From Bacteroidota bacterium (lineage in GTDB: Bacteria > Bacteroidota > Rhodothermia > Rhodothermales > Bin80): a stretch of DNA of 38,675 nt. The stretch covers positions 1-38,675 of the forward strand of contig JAPOUL010000055.1 in NCBI GenBank assembly GCA_026708685.1, in the 5' to 3' direction. This document shows positions 16,673-25,282 of this stretch, piece after piece. The stretch's first letter is position 1; the number at the start of each line of letters is the position of its first letter. Under the pieces are notes generated by a model. It was not told where the DNA came from, did no database searches, and saw only the letters and a program-made list of their open reading frames with translations. The position numbers and the translations under genes were made by a program.

Positions 16673-18487
16673 ATGAACCTATGTAGATGCTTCGGCATTG
16701 ATCTTTACCTGATTGGTGGGCTGGTCATGACAGGATTGGTCATCTGTGGGTGCCAACCAAATCCATCACCACTCTTTGAATTGATGAATTCACAACATAC
16801 TGGAGTCACATTCACCAATTCTTTGACCCCATCAGAAAGCCTCAATACGTATGTCTTTCGCAATTTTTACAATGGCGGAGGAGTAGCCATTGGCGACCTG
16901 AACAAAGACGGCTTAGCCGATATCTTCTTGACTGGGAATCAGGTGTCCAACCGCCTTTACTTCAATCTTGGTAGCTTTAGATTTGAAGATGTAACAGAGC
17001 AGGCTGGACTTCTCTCTGAGGGAATATGGACCACTGGTGTTAGTATGGTTGATATCAACGGAGATGATTGGCTGGACTTGTATCTCAGCAAGTCAGGTCC
17101 TCCTGGTGGCCCAAAACGTCATAATGAATTATTTGTGAATCAAAAAGATGGAACCTTTTTAGAAATGTCTCAGGACTATGGACTCGCATTTGAGGCACTG
17201 AGCATCCACGCCTCTTTTTTTGATTACGATGCAGATCATGATTTAGATGCCTATATCCTGAGTAACCCCGTACGATCCTTGGATGACTTAATGCCTGCTC
17301 CTAATCTACGTGACATTCCTAACCCTTACGGAGGTAATCGCCTCATGCGTAATGACATTGGCTACTTTACTGATGTTACCCTCACCACTGGAATTTACGC
17401 CAGTAATATTGGATTTGGGCTGGGGGTATCGGCAGGCGATCTCAATCGAGATGGATGGACGGATCTTTATGTTTCAAACGATTTCTTTGAACGCGATTAT
17501 CTCTATCTCAACCATCATGGTCGGTTTGTTGAGGTATCCGTAGATGCTATCCAGACCATGAGTCTCAGTTCTATGGGTGGAGACATCGCCGATTATAATG
17601 GAGATGGATGGCCCGATATATTTGTCTCTGACATGCTTCCCCAACGACCCTGGCGATACCAATCAAGGATTGCATTTCCCTCTTGGCCTGAGTATCTTCA
17701 GAGCGTGCATGATGGCTATCACCATCAAGCCACCCGTAATACGCTTCAATCCAATACAGGCCATTTGCCCAACGATCTGTTACGATTCCGTGAAGTCTCT
17801 CGAATCGCTGGCATGGAAAGTACAGATTGGAGCTGGGGAGGGTTGATTGCAGATTTTGATCTTGACGGGAGGCGGGATATCTTTGTACCTAATGGGATTT
17901 TCAAGGATCTCTTGGATCAGGATTTTATTGCTCGTACCACCAATCGTGATTCACTTCGAACTTTATTTCTTACGCATGAATCTCCGATTCTAACCCTTCT
18001 TGAACAGCTGCACTCATATCCACTTTCTAATCAAATGTTTGCGGGTGATTCCAGTTTTCACTTTCAAAATGTGAGTGATCAATGGGGGCTTGCAAGTCCA
18101 AGTTTTTCTAACGGGGCAGCCTATGGGGATCTCGATAATGATGGTGATCTAGATCTGGTTGTCAATAATGTAAACATGCCCGCTTTTATATATCGGAACC
18201 AAGCAACTCAATTCTATCCTGACCGACACTGGCTCCAGGTGGAACTCACTGGAACACATCCAAATTCTTATGGTGTTGGAACGCAGGTCAGTCTATGGTC
18301 TAATGGACGGATCTGGTTCTCTGAACAGTATTTACAGCGCGGTTTTCAATCCAGTGTGGACCCAGTGCTCCATTTTGGATTCACGGGTCAAATTGATTCC
18401 TTGATCATAGAATGGCCGCATAGTCGTCGTCAAGTTCTCCGTGATCTAGAAGCGAATAATCGCGTGTCCATCTCTCAGATTCAATGA
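16673..18487 (+). CDS. CRTAC1-like FG-GAP/ASPIC-UnbV lipoprotein (short form)
   Basis: Predicted lipid-anchored surface or periplasmic protein of 604 aa from the ATG at 16673 (an in-frame TTG lies at 16667). A hydrophobic signal ends in VICGC, a plausible lipobox with Cys at about residue 27. Many calcium-loop FG-GAP/VCBS motifs of the form D-x-[ND]-x-D-G-x-x-D are seen: DLNKDGLADI, DINGDDWLDL, DLNRDGWTDL, DYNGDGWPDI, DFDLDGRRDI and DLDNDGDLDL. The last ~80 residues form an ASPIC/UnbV domain (WLQVELTG, GVGTQVSLW, RGFQSSVDPVLHFGF, IEWPHSRRQ). It aligns with the N-terminal half of the 1099-aa protein at 20689-23988 and lacks that protein's second half. Function is unknown; in Bacteroidota such proteins often accompany glycan use. 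The GH53 gene follows within 60 bp. Confidence 0.87.
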   Translation: MNLCRCFGIDLYLIGGLVMTGLVICGCQPNPSPLFELMNSQHTGVTFTNSLTPSESLNTYVFRNFYNGGGVAIGDLNKDGLADIFLTGNQVSNRLYFNLGSFRFEDVTEQAGLLSEGIWTTGVSMVDINGDDWLDLYLSKSGPPGGPKRHNELFVNQKDGTFLEMSQDYGLAFEALSIHASFFDYDADHDLDAYILSNPVRSLDDLMPAPNLRDIPNPYGGNRLMRNDIGYFTDVTLTTGIYASNIGFGLGVSAGDLNRDGWTDLYVSNDFFERDYLYLNHHGRFVEVSVDAIQTMSLSSMGGDIADYNGDGWPDIFVSDMLPQRPWRYQSRIAFPSWPEYLQSVHDGYHHQATRNTLQSNTGHLPNDLLRFREVSRIAGMESTDWSWGGLIADFDLDGRRDIFVPNGIFKDLLDQDFIARTTNRDSLRTLFLTHESPILTLLEQLHSYPLSNQMFAGDSSFHFQNVSDQWGLASPSFSNGAAYGDLDNDGDLDLVVNNVNMPAFIYRNQATQFYPDRHWLQVELTGTHPNSYGVGTQVSLWSNGRIWFSEQYLQRGFQSSVDPVLHFGFTGQIDSLIIEWPHSRRQVLRDLEANNRVSISQIQ

Positions 18488-18543
18488 ATGATGGAAACAA
18501 TAATTGATGCACCCCACCCCCAAACCATACAGATTTGATCTTC

Positions 18544-19872
18544 ATGCAATGGATTCATAAAACGATTCCCTGCATCCTTGGACTATGCATGGTAACATCC
18601 CTCGTAGCATCGCAACCCCTTCGTTGTGCGGATGTATCCATGCTAGATGAATTAGAGTCTGGAGGTGCTGTCTATACATCTCAGAATCTTGCCGATAATG
18701 CCCTCAAGATTCTGAAAAACCATGGACTCAATTCCATTCGATTACGACTCTTCCATACGCCATCTGAACGACGAGACGGGCTACAAGATATGTTAGCACT
18801 TGCACAAAGAGCCCATGATCTCAACCTAAAGATCATCCTGAATCTACATTATTCCGATACATGGGCTGACCCGGGAGCCCAACAAAAACCTTCGGTATGG
18901 TCCAATCTCTCGGATAACCACTTAACTGATAGTATTTATACCTATACCTACAATGTTATTCAAGCCTTAGAAAAACAAGGAACTCCTCCAATCATCGTTC
19001 AGACAGGAAACGAAATCACTACCGGAATGCTATGGAATACTGGTCGTGTTGGAGGATCCTATGATCGGCCCGAGCAGTGGAGTAAACTGGCCAATCTTCT
19101 TCAAACCGCTATATCTGCGGTTCGTGATGCTAGTTCTGCCGACATTATGATCCATATTGATCGGGGTGCCGATCTTCAAGGTGCACAATGGTTCTTTGGA
19201 AACCTATCACGATTTTCCCTCGATTTTGATATCATTGGACTTTCCTATTACCCTTTCTGGCATGGCCCTCTTCACCAATTTGTCAATGTGGTCACCCATT
19301 TGGAAGGCCAATATAGCAAACCTGTCATGCTCATTGAAACCGCATATCCATGGACGCTTGACTGGAACGATGATGTTCATAACATCGTCGGACTGCCTGA
19401 ACATGTACTGCCCGGTTATCCTGCAACTCCTGACGGTCAAGCCTCTTTTATCCGCACATTATGGGAGTATGTCTCCTCTGGTATTTGCTACTGGGCACCT
19501 GAATATATCGCTACCCCGAGATTGGGATCCCCGTGGGAAAATCTTGCCCTCTTTAATTTTCAAGGTAATGTTCTACCCGGAGCCCATGCATTAGGAGGAC
19601 AGATGCAAACAGCATCCGAAACTTCCCCTACTCTTTCAACGTTACGCATGTTTCCAAACCCCGCACGGATGGGTACGAATACCGTTCAGGTTGATCTTCC
19701 ACAACCCACCTGTGCAAACATGGACATCTACAATCTACTCGGACAGAAAATACAAAGTCAGTCATCGCATTGCCAACAGCAGTTCGCACTTTCCATCTCT
19801 GGCCTTTCTGTTGGATCCTACTGGATCCGTATCCCAAAGATGCAACCCGTCTCTTTATTTGTCATCCCATGA
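18544..19872 (+). CDS. GH53 endo-beta-1,4-galactanase with type IX secretion-like tail
   Basis: Secreted arabinogalactan endo-beta-1,4-galactanase (EC 3.2.1.89 family GH53), 442 aa from the ATG at 18544; a TTG at 18535 is the alternative. A signal peptide covers roughly residues 1-24. The TIM-barrel shows the GH53 start GADVS-like motif (CADVSMLDELE), NSIRLRLFH, LNLHYSDTWADPGAQ, the acid/base Glu in QTGNEIT (about 157) and the nucleophile Glu in LIETAYPW (about 265), then QASFIRTLW and GICYWAPEYI. The last ~75 residues (MFPNPA, VDLPQP, MDIYNLLGQKIQ, LSISGLSVGSYWIR) form a beta-sandwich sorting domain of the type IX secretion kind. It would cut beta-1,4-galactan side chains of pectin outside the cell. 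It sits between two CRTAC1-like lipoprotein genes. No SusC/SusD pair is visible. Confidence 0.92.
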   Translation: MQWIHKTIPCILGLCMVTSLVASQPLRCADVSMLDELESGGAVYTSQNLADNALKILKNHGLNSIRLRLFHTPSERRDGLQDMLALAQRAHDLNLKIILNLHYSDTWADPGAQQKPSVWSNLSDNHLTDSIYTYTYNVIQALEKQGTPPIIVQTGNEITTGMLWNTGRVGGSYDRPEQWSKLANLLQTAISAVRDASSADIMIHIDRGADLQGAQWFFGNLSRFSLDFDIIGLSYYPFWHGPLHQFVNVVTHLEGQYSKPVMLIETAYPWTLDWNDDVHNIVGLPEHVLPGYPATPDGQASFIRTLWEYVSSGICYWAPEYIATPRLGSPWENLALFNFQGNVLPGAHALGGQMQTASETSPTLSTLRMFPNPARMGTNTVQVDLPQPTCANMDIYNLLGQKIQSQSSHCQQQFALSISGLSVGSYWIRIPKMQPVSLFVIP

Positions 19873-20114
19873 AAGCAAAAACTCTCTGGCTTTCAACCCA
19901 TCAAGATGTCTGTTCTGCAGCTTTGAGTGATTCCACCGGAGATTGTTGATGATGATCTTTGATGTACACGATGGTCGTCTTCATCTTCAATCAGGTGAGT
20001 TCAGGATTTATGGTTGCACATTCGTATTTGACGATCGTAAGAATGGACCTACCATACCTCCTCAGACTCTTGTTAACTGATGATTTGTATTGATCCAACA
20101 ATGAACGATCTGCT

Positions 20115-20696
20115 ATGAACAGAATCCTGTTTTGTCTGTTCTTCATATTCTTTTTCATGGTAGCCGCTTGTCAACAAACCTCTGAATATCAACAGATGGT
20201 GGAGCGTGAAAGCCTACGCACAGATACGGTGAACACGCTCTTTCTAAACTATGAATTAGGAATGTCTCGCCAAGCATTTTTTGATTCTAGCTGGGCACTC
20301 AATAGACGAGGACTCGTCAGCCATGGCCCCAACAATCGGAATGTGCAATTGAAACTTCCTGATGAGTTTCATCACGAATCAACTATGCTATATTATCCAG
20401 ATTTTGTGGATGATCTTGTCGCACAGATGCGGGTACGTTTTTCATACGATGGTTGGGCCCCATGGAACAGGCATCTATGGGCGGACAGTCTTATTTTTGA
20501 TGTCCATGATCTTATGGAAGATTGGTATGGCTCTGGGTTTATTCTTCAGGAGAGATCCACCCCAACCATGGACACAACTCCTGAGTTTATTAAAATTGAT
20601 GCGAATCGACACATTACGATTCAGCGTGATTCCGATCGGGAAGTGCTCGTTAAAATCACAGACATTCGTGCAATGCCTCCAAAGGAAGATGAATAA
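20115..20696 (+). CDS. Small lipoprotein of unknown function
   Basis: 193-aa protein with a strongly hydrophobic N-terminus and lipobox VAAC (Cys at about residue 19), so probably a lipoprotein. The mature part has no motif I recognise. It is rich in Asp, Trp and Phe and contains FFDSSWALNRRGLVSHGPNN and a WAPWNRHLWADSLIFDVHD-like aromatic stretch, with a charged C-terminus. The last 8 bp overlap the start of the 1099-aa CRTAC1-like gene, which suggests the two are translated together and may work together. A 242-bp spacer with no recognised signals separates it from the galactanase gene. Confidence 0.75.
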   Translation: MNRILFCLFFIFFFMVAACQQTSEYQQMVERESLRTDTVNTLFLNYELGMSRQAFFDSSWALNRRGLVSHGPNNRNVQLKLPDEFHHESTMLYYPDFVDDLVAQMRVRFSYDGWAPWNRHLWADSLIFDVHDLMEDWYGSGFILQERSTPTMDTTPEFIKIDANRHITIQRDSDREVLVKITDIRAMPPKEDE

Positions 20697-23600
20697 CCTA
20701 GCCTACATCCTTTTTGCCATCGTGCTTGGGGCATGTACAGTTGAACAAAAGCCTCTTTTTGAACAGATGGATGCTCTTGAGGCGGGAATTGACTTCCAGA
20801 ATACCCTCCAGTATGCCGATGAATTCAACGTCTATCGTTACAGGAATTTCTATAATGGCGGGGGAGTCGGACTAGGAGATGTCAATGGTGATGGACTGCC
20901 TGACATCTTTTTTACGGGCAATCAGACTCCAAATCGTCTGTTCCTTAATCATGGTGATTTTCAGTTTACTGATATTTCAGAGCAGGCCTCCATCATGGGA
21001 ACGCGTGCGTGGAGTACTGGTGTGAGTATGGCAGACATCAATGGCGATGGACTTCTTGATATTTATGTCTGCAACTCAGGAATTGTCGCTAATGATGACC
21101 GTAGAAATGAGTTGTATATCAACCAAGGAGATGGACGCTTTCAGGAACTAGCCCAAACCTATGGACTTGATGATCCCGGCCTCTCTACCCATGCGACATT
21201 TCTGGATTACGATCTCGACGGCGATCTGGACATGTTTCTGGTCAACAACTCCTTCCGTAGCATTGGTGACTTCAATCTTGAGGTCAATACGCGCCATATA
21301 CCACATTTTGATGGCGGTGATCGTCTCTATCGTAATGAATGGCCACAAACCTCCTTCACGGATGTAACGGAGTCTTCTGGGATGTATCAAAGTGAGATTG
21401 GCTTTGGCCTTGGAGCCACCGTTGGTGATGTCAACCGTGATGGATGGCCAGATTTGTATATCTCCAATGATTTCTTTGAATATGACTATCTCTATATCAA
21501 TCATCAGGACGGAACGTTCACCGAGTCTCTGCACAACAGTATTCAAAGTGTAAGTGCTGCGGCTATGGGATCCGATATGGCGGATCTGAACGGTGACGGA
21601 TACCTTGATATTTTTGTGACCGACATGCTACCGCCAACGGATCAGCGCCTCAAAACCGTTTCCGCATTTGATAGCTGGGAGCGATATCAAGCCTATATCC
21701 GAGATGATTACTTTCACCAATTTACCCGTAATACCCTTCAGATCAATCTCGGACGGGATCTCAATTCCATGATTCGCTTCTCAGAACAGGGGCGTCGACT
21801 TGGAGTTGATGCAAGCGACTGGAGCTGGGGGGCTCTTATTGCCGATTACAATCACGATGGAGCTCGAGATATCTTTGTTGCCAATGGAATCTACCGTGAC
21901 CTCACCAATGCGGATTATCTGGAAGCGGTGCAGGATGAGGATACCAGAAAACTCCTTACCCGTGAAAATTTTGTCGACTGGAAGACCCTAATTGAAATGA
22001 TTCCAACTCAGCCGATTCCGAATCACATGTTTGCGGGCCATTCACAACAACCTTTTTTAGATGTAACCGACGAGTGGGGGCTTGCTGCTGTGGGATTTTC
22101 CAATGGCAGTGCTTATGGCGATCTAGACTTGGACGGAGATCTGGATTTGGTTATCAATAATGTAGGTGGACCTCCCATGCTATACCGCAATCGTGTCATT
22201 GAAGACCATCCTGAGCGTTCTTGGCTTCAGTTGGAACTCAAGGGTGGAGCAAATACGTTTGGAGTTGGAGCCCAGATCAGTGCATGGAAAGATGGCCAAC
22301 TTTGGTATCTTGAGCAGCAGCCCGTTCGAGGATTTCAGAGCAGTGTAGATCCAGTTCTTCATTTGGGATTCGGTGATCGTATCCATTCGTTGGACTCTTT
22401 GGTAGTTCATTGGCCCATTGGTGCCCTCTCCATTTTGGAAGATGTACCTACTGGTCAGCGGCTGACCCTCCATGAACCTTTACCCCCCAAGGCACCGTTG
22501 GTCCAGCCGTCAGTCCAACATGCTCCTTTTCTGATGTCTATTGATCCTGACTCTATTGGACTCCAATGGCGGCATGTGGAGAATGTGTTCAGTGACTTCG
22601 ATCAGCAACCCTTACTGTTTCACATGCGATCGACCGAAGGCCCTGCCATGTGCAAAGGGGATGCGAATGGGGATGGTAGAGAGGATCTATACCTTGGTGG
22701 AGCACGAAACCAGCCCGGAAGTCTCTTCCTCCAAACGCAGTCAGGATTTTTTACCGAATCCACTCAGCCCGAATTTCTTGAAGATGCGATCTCTGAAGAT
22801 ACTGACTGTGTATGGTTTGATGTTGATAGCGATGGTGATCTTGATCTGTATATTGCCAGTGGATCCAGTGAACTCCCAGGAAGTAGTTCTGCCTTACTTG
22901 ACCGCTTGTATCTCAACGACGGCAACGGGGTGTTTTCTCAGGATGAAACCCTGATTCGTCTGTCTCCAAGGGGATTTTTCCCCACCTCTACAGTATGTCC
23001 TATGGATATTGACCTAGATGGTGATACGGATCTCTTCATTGGAAGCAGGTTGCAACCTTTTGCCTTTGGTGTACCCGTCAGCAGCCAACTGGTCATCAAT
23101 GATGGTATTGGACAGCTAAGCGATGCTACTGCTCGCCTGGCTCCAAGCCTTGAATCCATAGGACTTGTGACCGATGCTGTCTGTGCCGACTTTAATGGAG
23201 ATCGTCACACTGATCTTCTGATTGCTGGGGAATGGATGCCACTCACATTTCTATCCAATGATGATGGCATGTTCCATGCCCGAGATTCTGGATTGGAGCA
23301 TACCTCAGGATGGTGGCAATCCCTCTTGCCGATAGACATAGATGATGATGGAGATCTGGATTTCATCGCTGGCAATCATGGATTGAACTCGCGGTTCAAG
23401 TCCCCTATAGACATGTGGGTTGGCGATTTTGATCGTAATGGCAGTATTGAACAGGTCTTTGCCCGAACGATCAACGGAATCCTCTTTCCATGGCATCTTC
23501 GCCATGATTTGGTCCGCCAAATTCCTCATTTGGTGCGCACCTTTCCAACGTATGCTTCCTATGCAGAAGCGACCATTTTTGATATTTTCTCAGAGGAAGA

Positions 23601-23988
23601 ACTAGCCCAGTCACTGCATCTACAAGTCCATGAACTACGAACGATGGTTGGAATCAATGATGGAACTGGTCATTTTACACTTTCTGGTGCCCCTGAGGAC
23701 ATGCAGCTTTCTCCTATCTATGGCATGGCAGAAGTACCTATCAAGGAAGGGAGATTAATTTTGGCTGGGGGAAACCTGCATGAAGTCAAGCCAGAGGCAG
23801 GGCGGTATGATGCCAGTTATGGTACGGCATTGATGGCTCCTTCCCTAAAAACGTTATCGTGGTCCGAATCTGGGTTTTTCGTAGAGGGCCAGATCAGGAA
23901 GATCCTCCCTCTGTCTATCAACGATCGACTGTTGATCATGGTAGCACGCAACAATGACCAACTTAGCATCTTTGAGTATGCGAACTAG
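20689..23988 (+). CDS. CRTAC1-like FG-GAP/ASPIC-UnbV lipoprotein (long form)
   Basis: Large lipoprotein of 1099 aa. The frame stays open upstream to 20362, but I place the start at ATG 20689, because a signal peptide with lipobox LGAC follows directly (Cys at about residue 16) and the upstream part is the shadow of the preceding gene. Domain order: FG-GAP/VCBS repeats (DVNGDGLPDI, DINGDGLLDI, DYDLDGDLDM, DVNRDGWPDL, DLNGDGYLDI, DYNHDGARDI, DLDLDGDLDL), an ASPIC/UnbV domain at about residues 510-595 (WLQLELKGG, RGFQSSVDPVLHLGFGD), then a second set of FG-GAP repeats (DANGDGREDL, DVDSDGDLDL, DIDLDGDTDL, DFNGDRHTDL, DIDDDGDLDF). This is the usual full-length arrangement in Bacteroidota CRTAC1-like proteins. 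The precise role is unknown; cell-surface carbohydrate or protein binding is inferred. Its end overlaps a decayed relative by 11 bp. Confidence 0.88.
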   Translation: MNNLAYILFAIVLGACTVEQKPLFEQMDALEAGIDFQNTLQYADEFNVYRYRNFYNGGGVGLGDVNGDGLPDIFFTGNQTPNRLFLNHGDFQFTDISEQASIMGTRAWSTGVSMADINGDGLLDIYVCNSGIVANDDRRNELYINQGDGRFQELAQTYGLDDPGLSTHATFLDYDLDGDLDMFLVNNSFRSIGDFNLEVNTRHIPHFDGGDRLYRNEWPQTSFTDVTESSGMYQSEIGFGLGATVGDVNRDGWPDLYISNDFFEYDYLYINHQDGTFTESLHNSIQSVSAAAMGSDMADLNGDGYLDIFVTDMLPPTDQRLKTVSAFDSWERYQAYIRDDYFHQFTRNTLQINLGRDLNSMIRFSEQGRRLGVDASDWSWGALIADYNHDGARDIFVANGIYRDLTNADYLEAVQDEDTRKLLTRENFVDWKTLIEMIPTQPIPNHMFAGHSQQPFLDVTDEWGLAAVGFSNGSAYGDLDLDGDLDLVINNVGGPPMLYRNRVIEDHPERSWLQLELKGGANTFGVGAQISAWKDGQLWYLEQQPVRGFQSSVDPVLHLGFGDRIHSLDSLVVHWPIGALSILEDVPTGQRLTLHEPLPPKAPLVQPSVQHAPFLMSIDPDSIGLQWRHVENVFSDFDQQPLLFHMRSTEGPAMCKGDANGDGREDLYLGGARNQPGSLFLQTQSGFFTESTQPEFLEDAISEDTDCVWFDVDSDGDLDLYIASGSSELPGSSSALLDRLYLNDGNGVFSQDETLIRLSPRGFFPTSTVCPMDIDLDGDTDLFIGSRLQPFAFGVPVSSQLVINDGIGQLSDATARLAPSLESIGLVTDAVCADFNGDRHTDLLIAGEWMPLTFLSNDDGMFHARDSGLEHTSGWWQSLLPIDIDDDGDLDFIAGNHGLNSRFKSPIDMWVGDFDRNGSIEQVFARTINGILFPWHLRHDLVRQIPHLVRTFPTYASYAEATIFDIFSEEELAQSLHLQVHELRTMVGINDGTGHFTLSGAPEDMQLSPIYGMAEVPIKEGRLILAGGNLHEVKPEAGRYDASYGTALMAPSLKTLSWSESGFFVEGQIRKILPLSINDRLLIMVARNNDQLSIFEYAN

Positions 23989-24238
23989 ATCTGTGGTGAT
24001 CATTCTCTGTTTCTTCGGATGCCAAGCCAGTACCGAACCAAAACAAACCTGAATTACCCTTCTTGATCCTCCGCGAACACATCTTCATTTTACCAATACC
24101 CTCGTCTTTTCAGAGGACTTCAACATCATTGACTATCTCTACTTCTATGTTGATAGTGGTATCATCTCTGATGAATCCAATTGGTCCACTGGGGTTAGCA
24201 TAGCGGATGTCAACGTAGATGGGTGGTTGGATATTTAA
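23978..24238 (+). pseudogene. Decayed start of a third CRTAC1-like lipoprotein gene
   Basis: From ATG 23978 the frame gives a lipoprotein-type signal ending in CFFGCQA, then a TGA stop at 24050-24052. The same frame continues with LHFTNTLVFSEDFNIIDYLYFY and SNWSTGVSIADVNVDGWLDI before a TAA at 24236-24238. These match the start of the two intact CRTAC1-like proteins (TFTNSLTPSESLNTYVFRNFYNGGG and WTTGVSMVDINGDDWLDL), with about 45 residues missing between the two parts. So this is the 5' remnant of a third copy with an in-frame stop and an internal deletion. The rest of the gene is gone. The overlap with the upstream gene mimics the operonic overlap seen at 20689. Confidence 0.85.
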
Positions 24239-24390
24239 TTTCTCCTGATTCTACGCTCACTCAGCGAAAGAGACTTAAATGATGTAGATGATATAGCAGA
24301 ATGCAGGGACTTTTGCACTCTTCCCATCCAAAAACTTGGGCAAAGGTGGGCAAATCAATCTGATCTACAGACTTGTGTGATCAGAAAAAT

Positions 24391-24927
24391 TCAAGGTGTA
24401 CTCTTGCCTTCTATTTCCAGTAACTTATCTCTAAGTTCAATGCCAATGACTTCACGAACTTGATTTTCAGAAACACCTTTTTCATACGCAACATTGCGGA
24501 TGAATCTGCGGTCTTCATCCGAGTAGTGAGCATCATCTTGGACATAATTGAAACTAAATTCTTGAATGTCATAGGGTTCTTTACCCTTGACATCCTCTTT
24601 GATAATCTCAGCAAGCCTGCCAGCCATATGATCGGCATCTAATTTCTCAGCGATTTCTTTGCCAAAATCGGTAAGACGGAGCGGGCTTTCAGAACCGATA
24701 ACTTTACGGAAATTATGGGAAAAATAGGAAAATATCTTGTCACTGATTTTATCAATTTTAAAATCTATTTTCTCCATATTTTTATCAAGATGGACTAATC
24801 TTGCTTCAACAGAACCTTCCCATTTTGATCTATCGGATTTTTTTGAATTGATCGTCAAGCGTATAGCGATAACAGCCGCGACCGCAACTATAAGGCCACT
24901 AATAACAGATGTCAAGTCAATAATCAT
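24391..24927 (-). CDS. Membrane-anchored coiled-coil protein of unknown function
   Basis: 178-aa protein. One N-terminal membrane segment lies at about residues 5-24 (VISGLIVAVAAVIAIRL), followed by a basic stretch and a predicted coiled coil at about 40-70 (heptad-like LDKNMEKIDFKIDKISDKI). The C-terminal half has SPLRLTDFGKEIAEKL, YDIQEFSFNYV and VIGIELRDKLLE. SPLRLTDFGK and the C-terminal segment recall small conserved proteins of unknown function that I have seen beside accessory genes, but I cannot name a family. Topology is probably N-out with the soluble part in the cytoplasm. It is on the same strand as the HEPN-Sel1 gene, 355 bp downstream of it, so co-transcription is possible but not assured. 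Confidence 0.72.
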   Translation of the reverse strand: MIIDLTSVISGLIVAVAAVIAIRLTINSKKSDRSKWEGSVEARLVHLDKNMEKIDFKIDKISDKIFSYFSHNFRKVIGSESPLRLTDFGKEIAEKLDADHMAGRLAEIIKEDVKGKEPYDIQEFSFNYVQDDAHYSDEDRRFIRNVAYEKGVSENQVREVIGIELRDKLLEIEGKSTP

Positions 24928-25282
24928 TGTAATTGACAGTTAATGTAAGTGATTCTAAGTCGTTGGAATACAAAATACGAACAGAATTCAAAAGAGTTTA
25001 ACAAAACTGCGTTAGTAATCGAAAATATCAAGAACTACCTGAATTTACTTGGTTATTGATTCTCAACGGATGTTCTTAGGATAGATGTTCGGCGTGTGCC
25101 AATAAAAATGACACAAATTCAATTCATTTTTGATCTATACATTTTAGACTAACTAAATTTTGGATTTAGGGGTTCTTAGTTGATGTTCAGTCTCACATTT
25201 ACCCATGATTGCTTTCTTGAATTAGAGAGTCTCCGTTGGAGGTTGAGATATACCGAATAGTTACTATTCAATATCGAAATCA
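24928..25282. other. Intergenic stretch between the two minus-strand accessory genes
   Basis: No open frame of note on either strand. The stretch is AT-rich with no hairpin and T-run that would end the minus-strand transcript. It probably holds the promoter of the 178-aa protein gene. I could not assign promoter elements with confidence. Confidence 0.4.

Noticed and set aside
19157..19594. 145-aa plus-strand frame inside the galactanase gene
   Set aside because: Out-of-frame shadow of a clearly identified gene, without family signature.
20362..20688. 109-codon extension upstream of the long CRTAC1-like gene
   Set aside because: It overlaps the small lipoprotein gene out of frame, and a lipoprotein signal starts at ATG 20689.
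24360..24384. Terminator hairpin CTGATC...GATCAG after the 178-aa gene
   Set aside because: Six-bp arms with a 13-nt loop but no T-run in the minus-strand direction.
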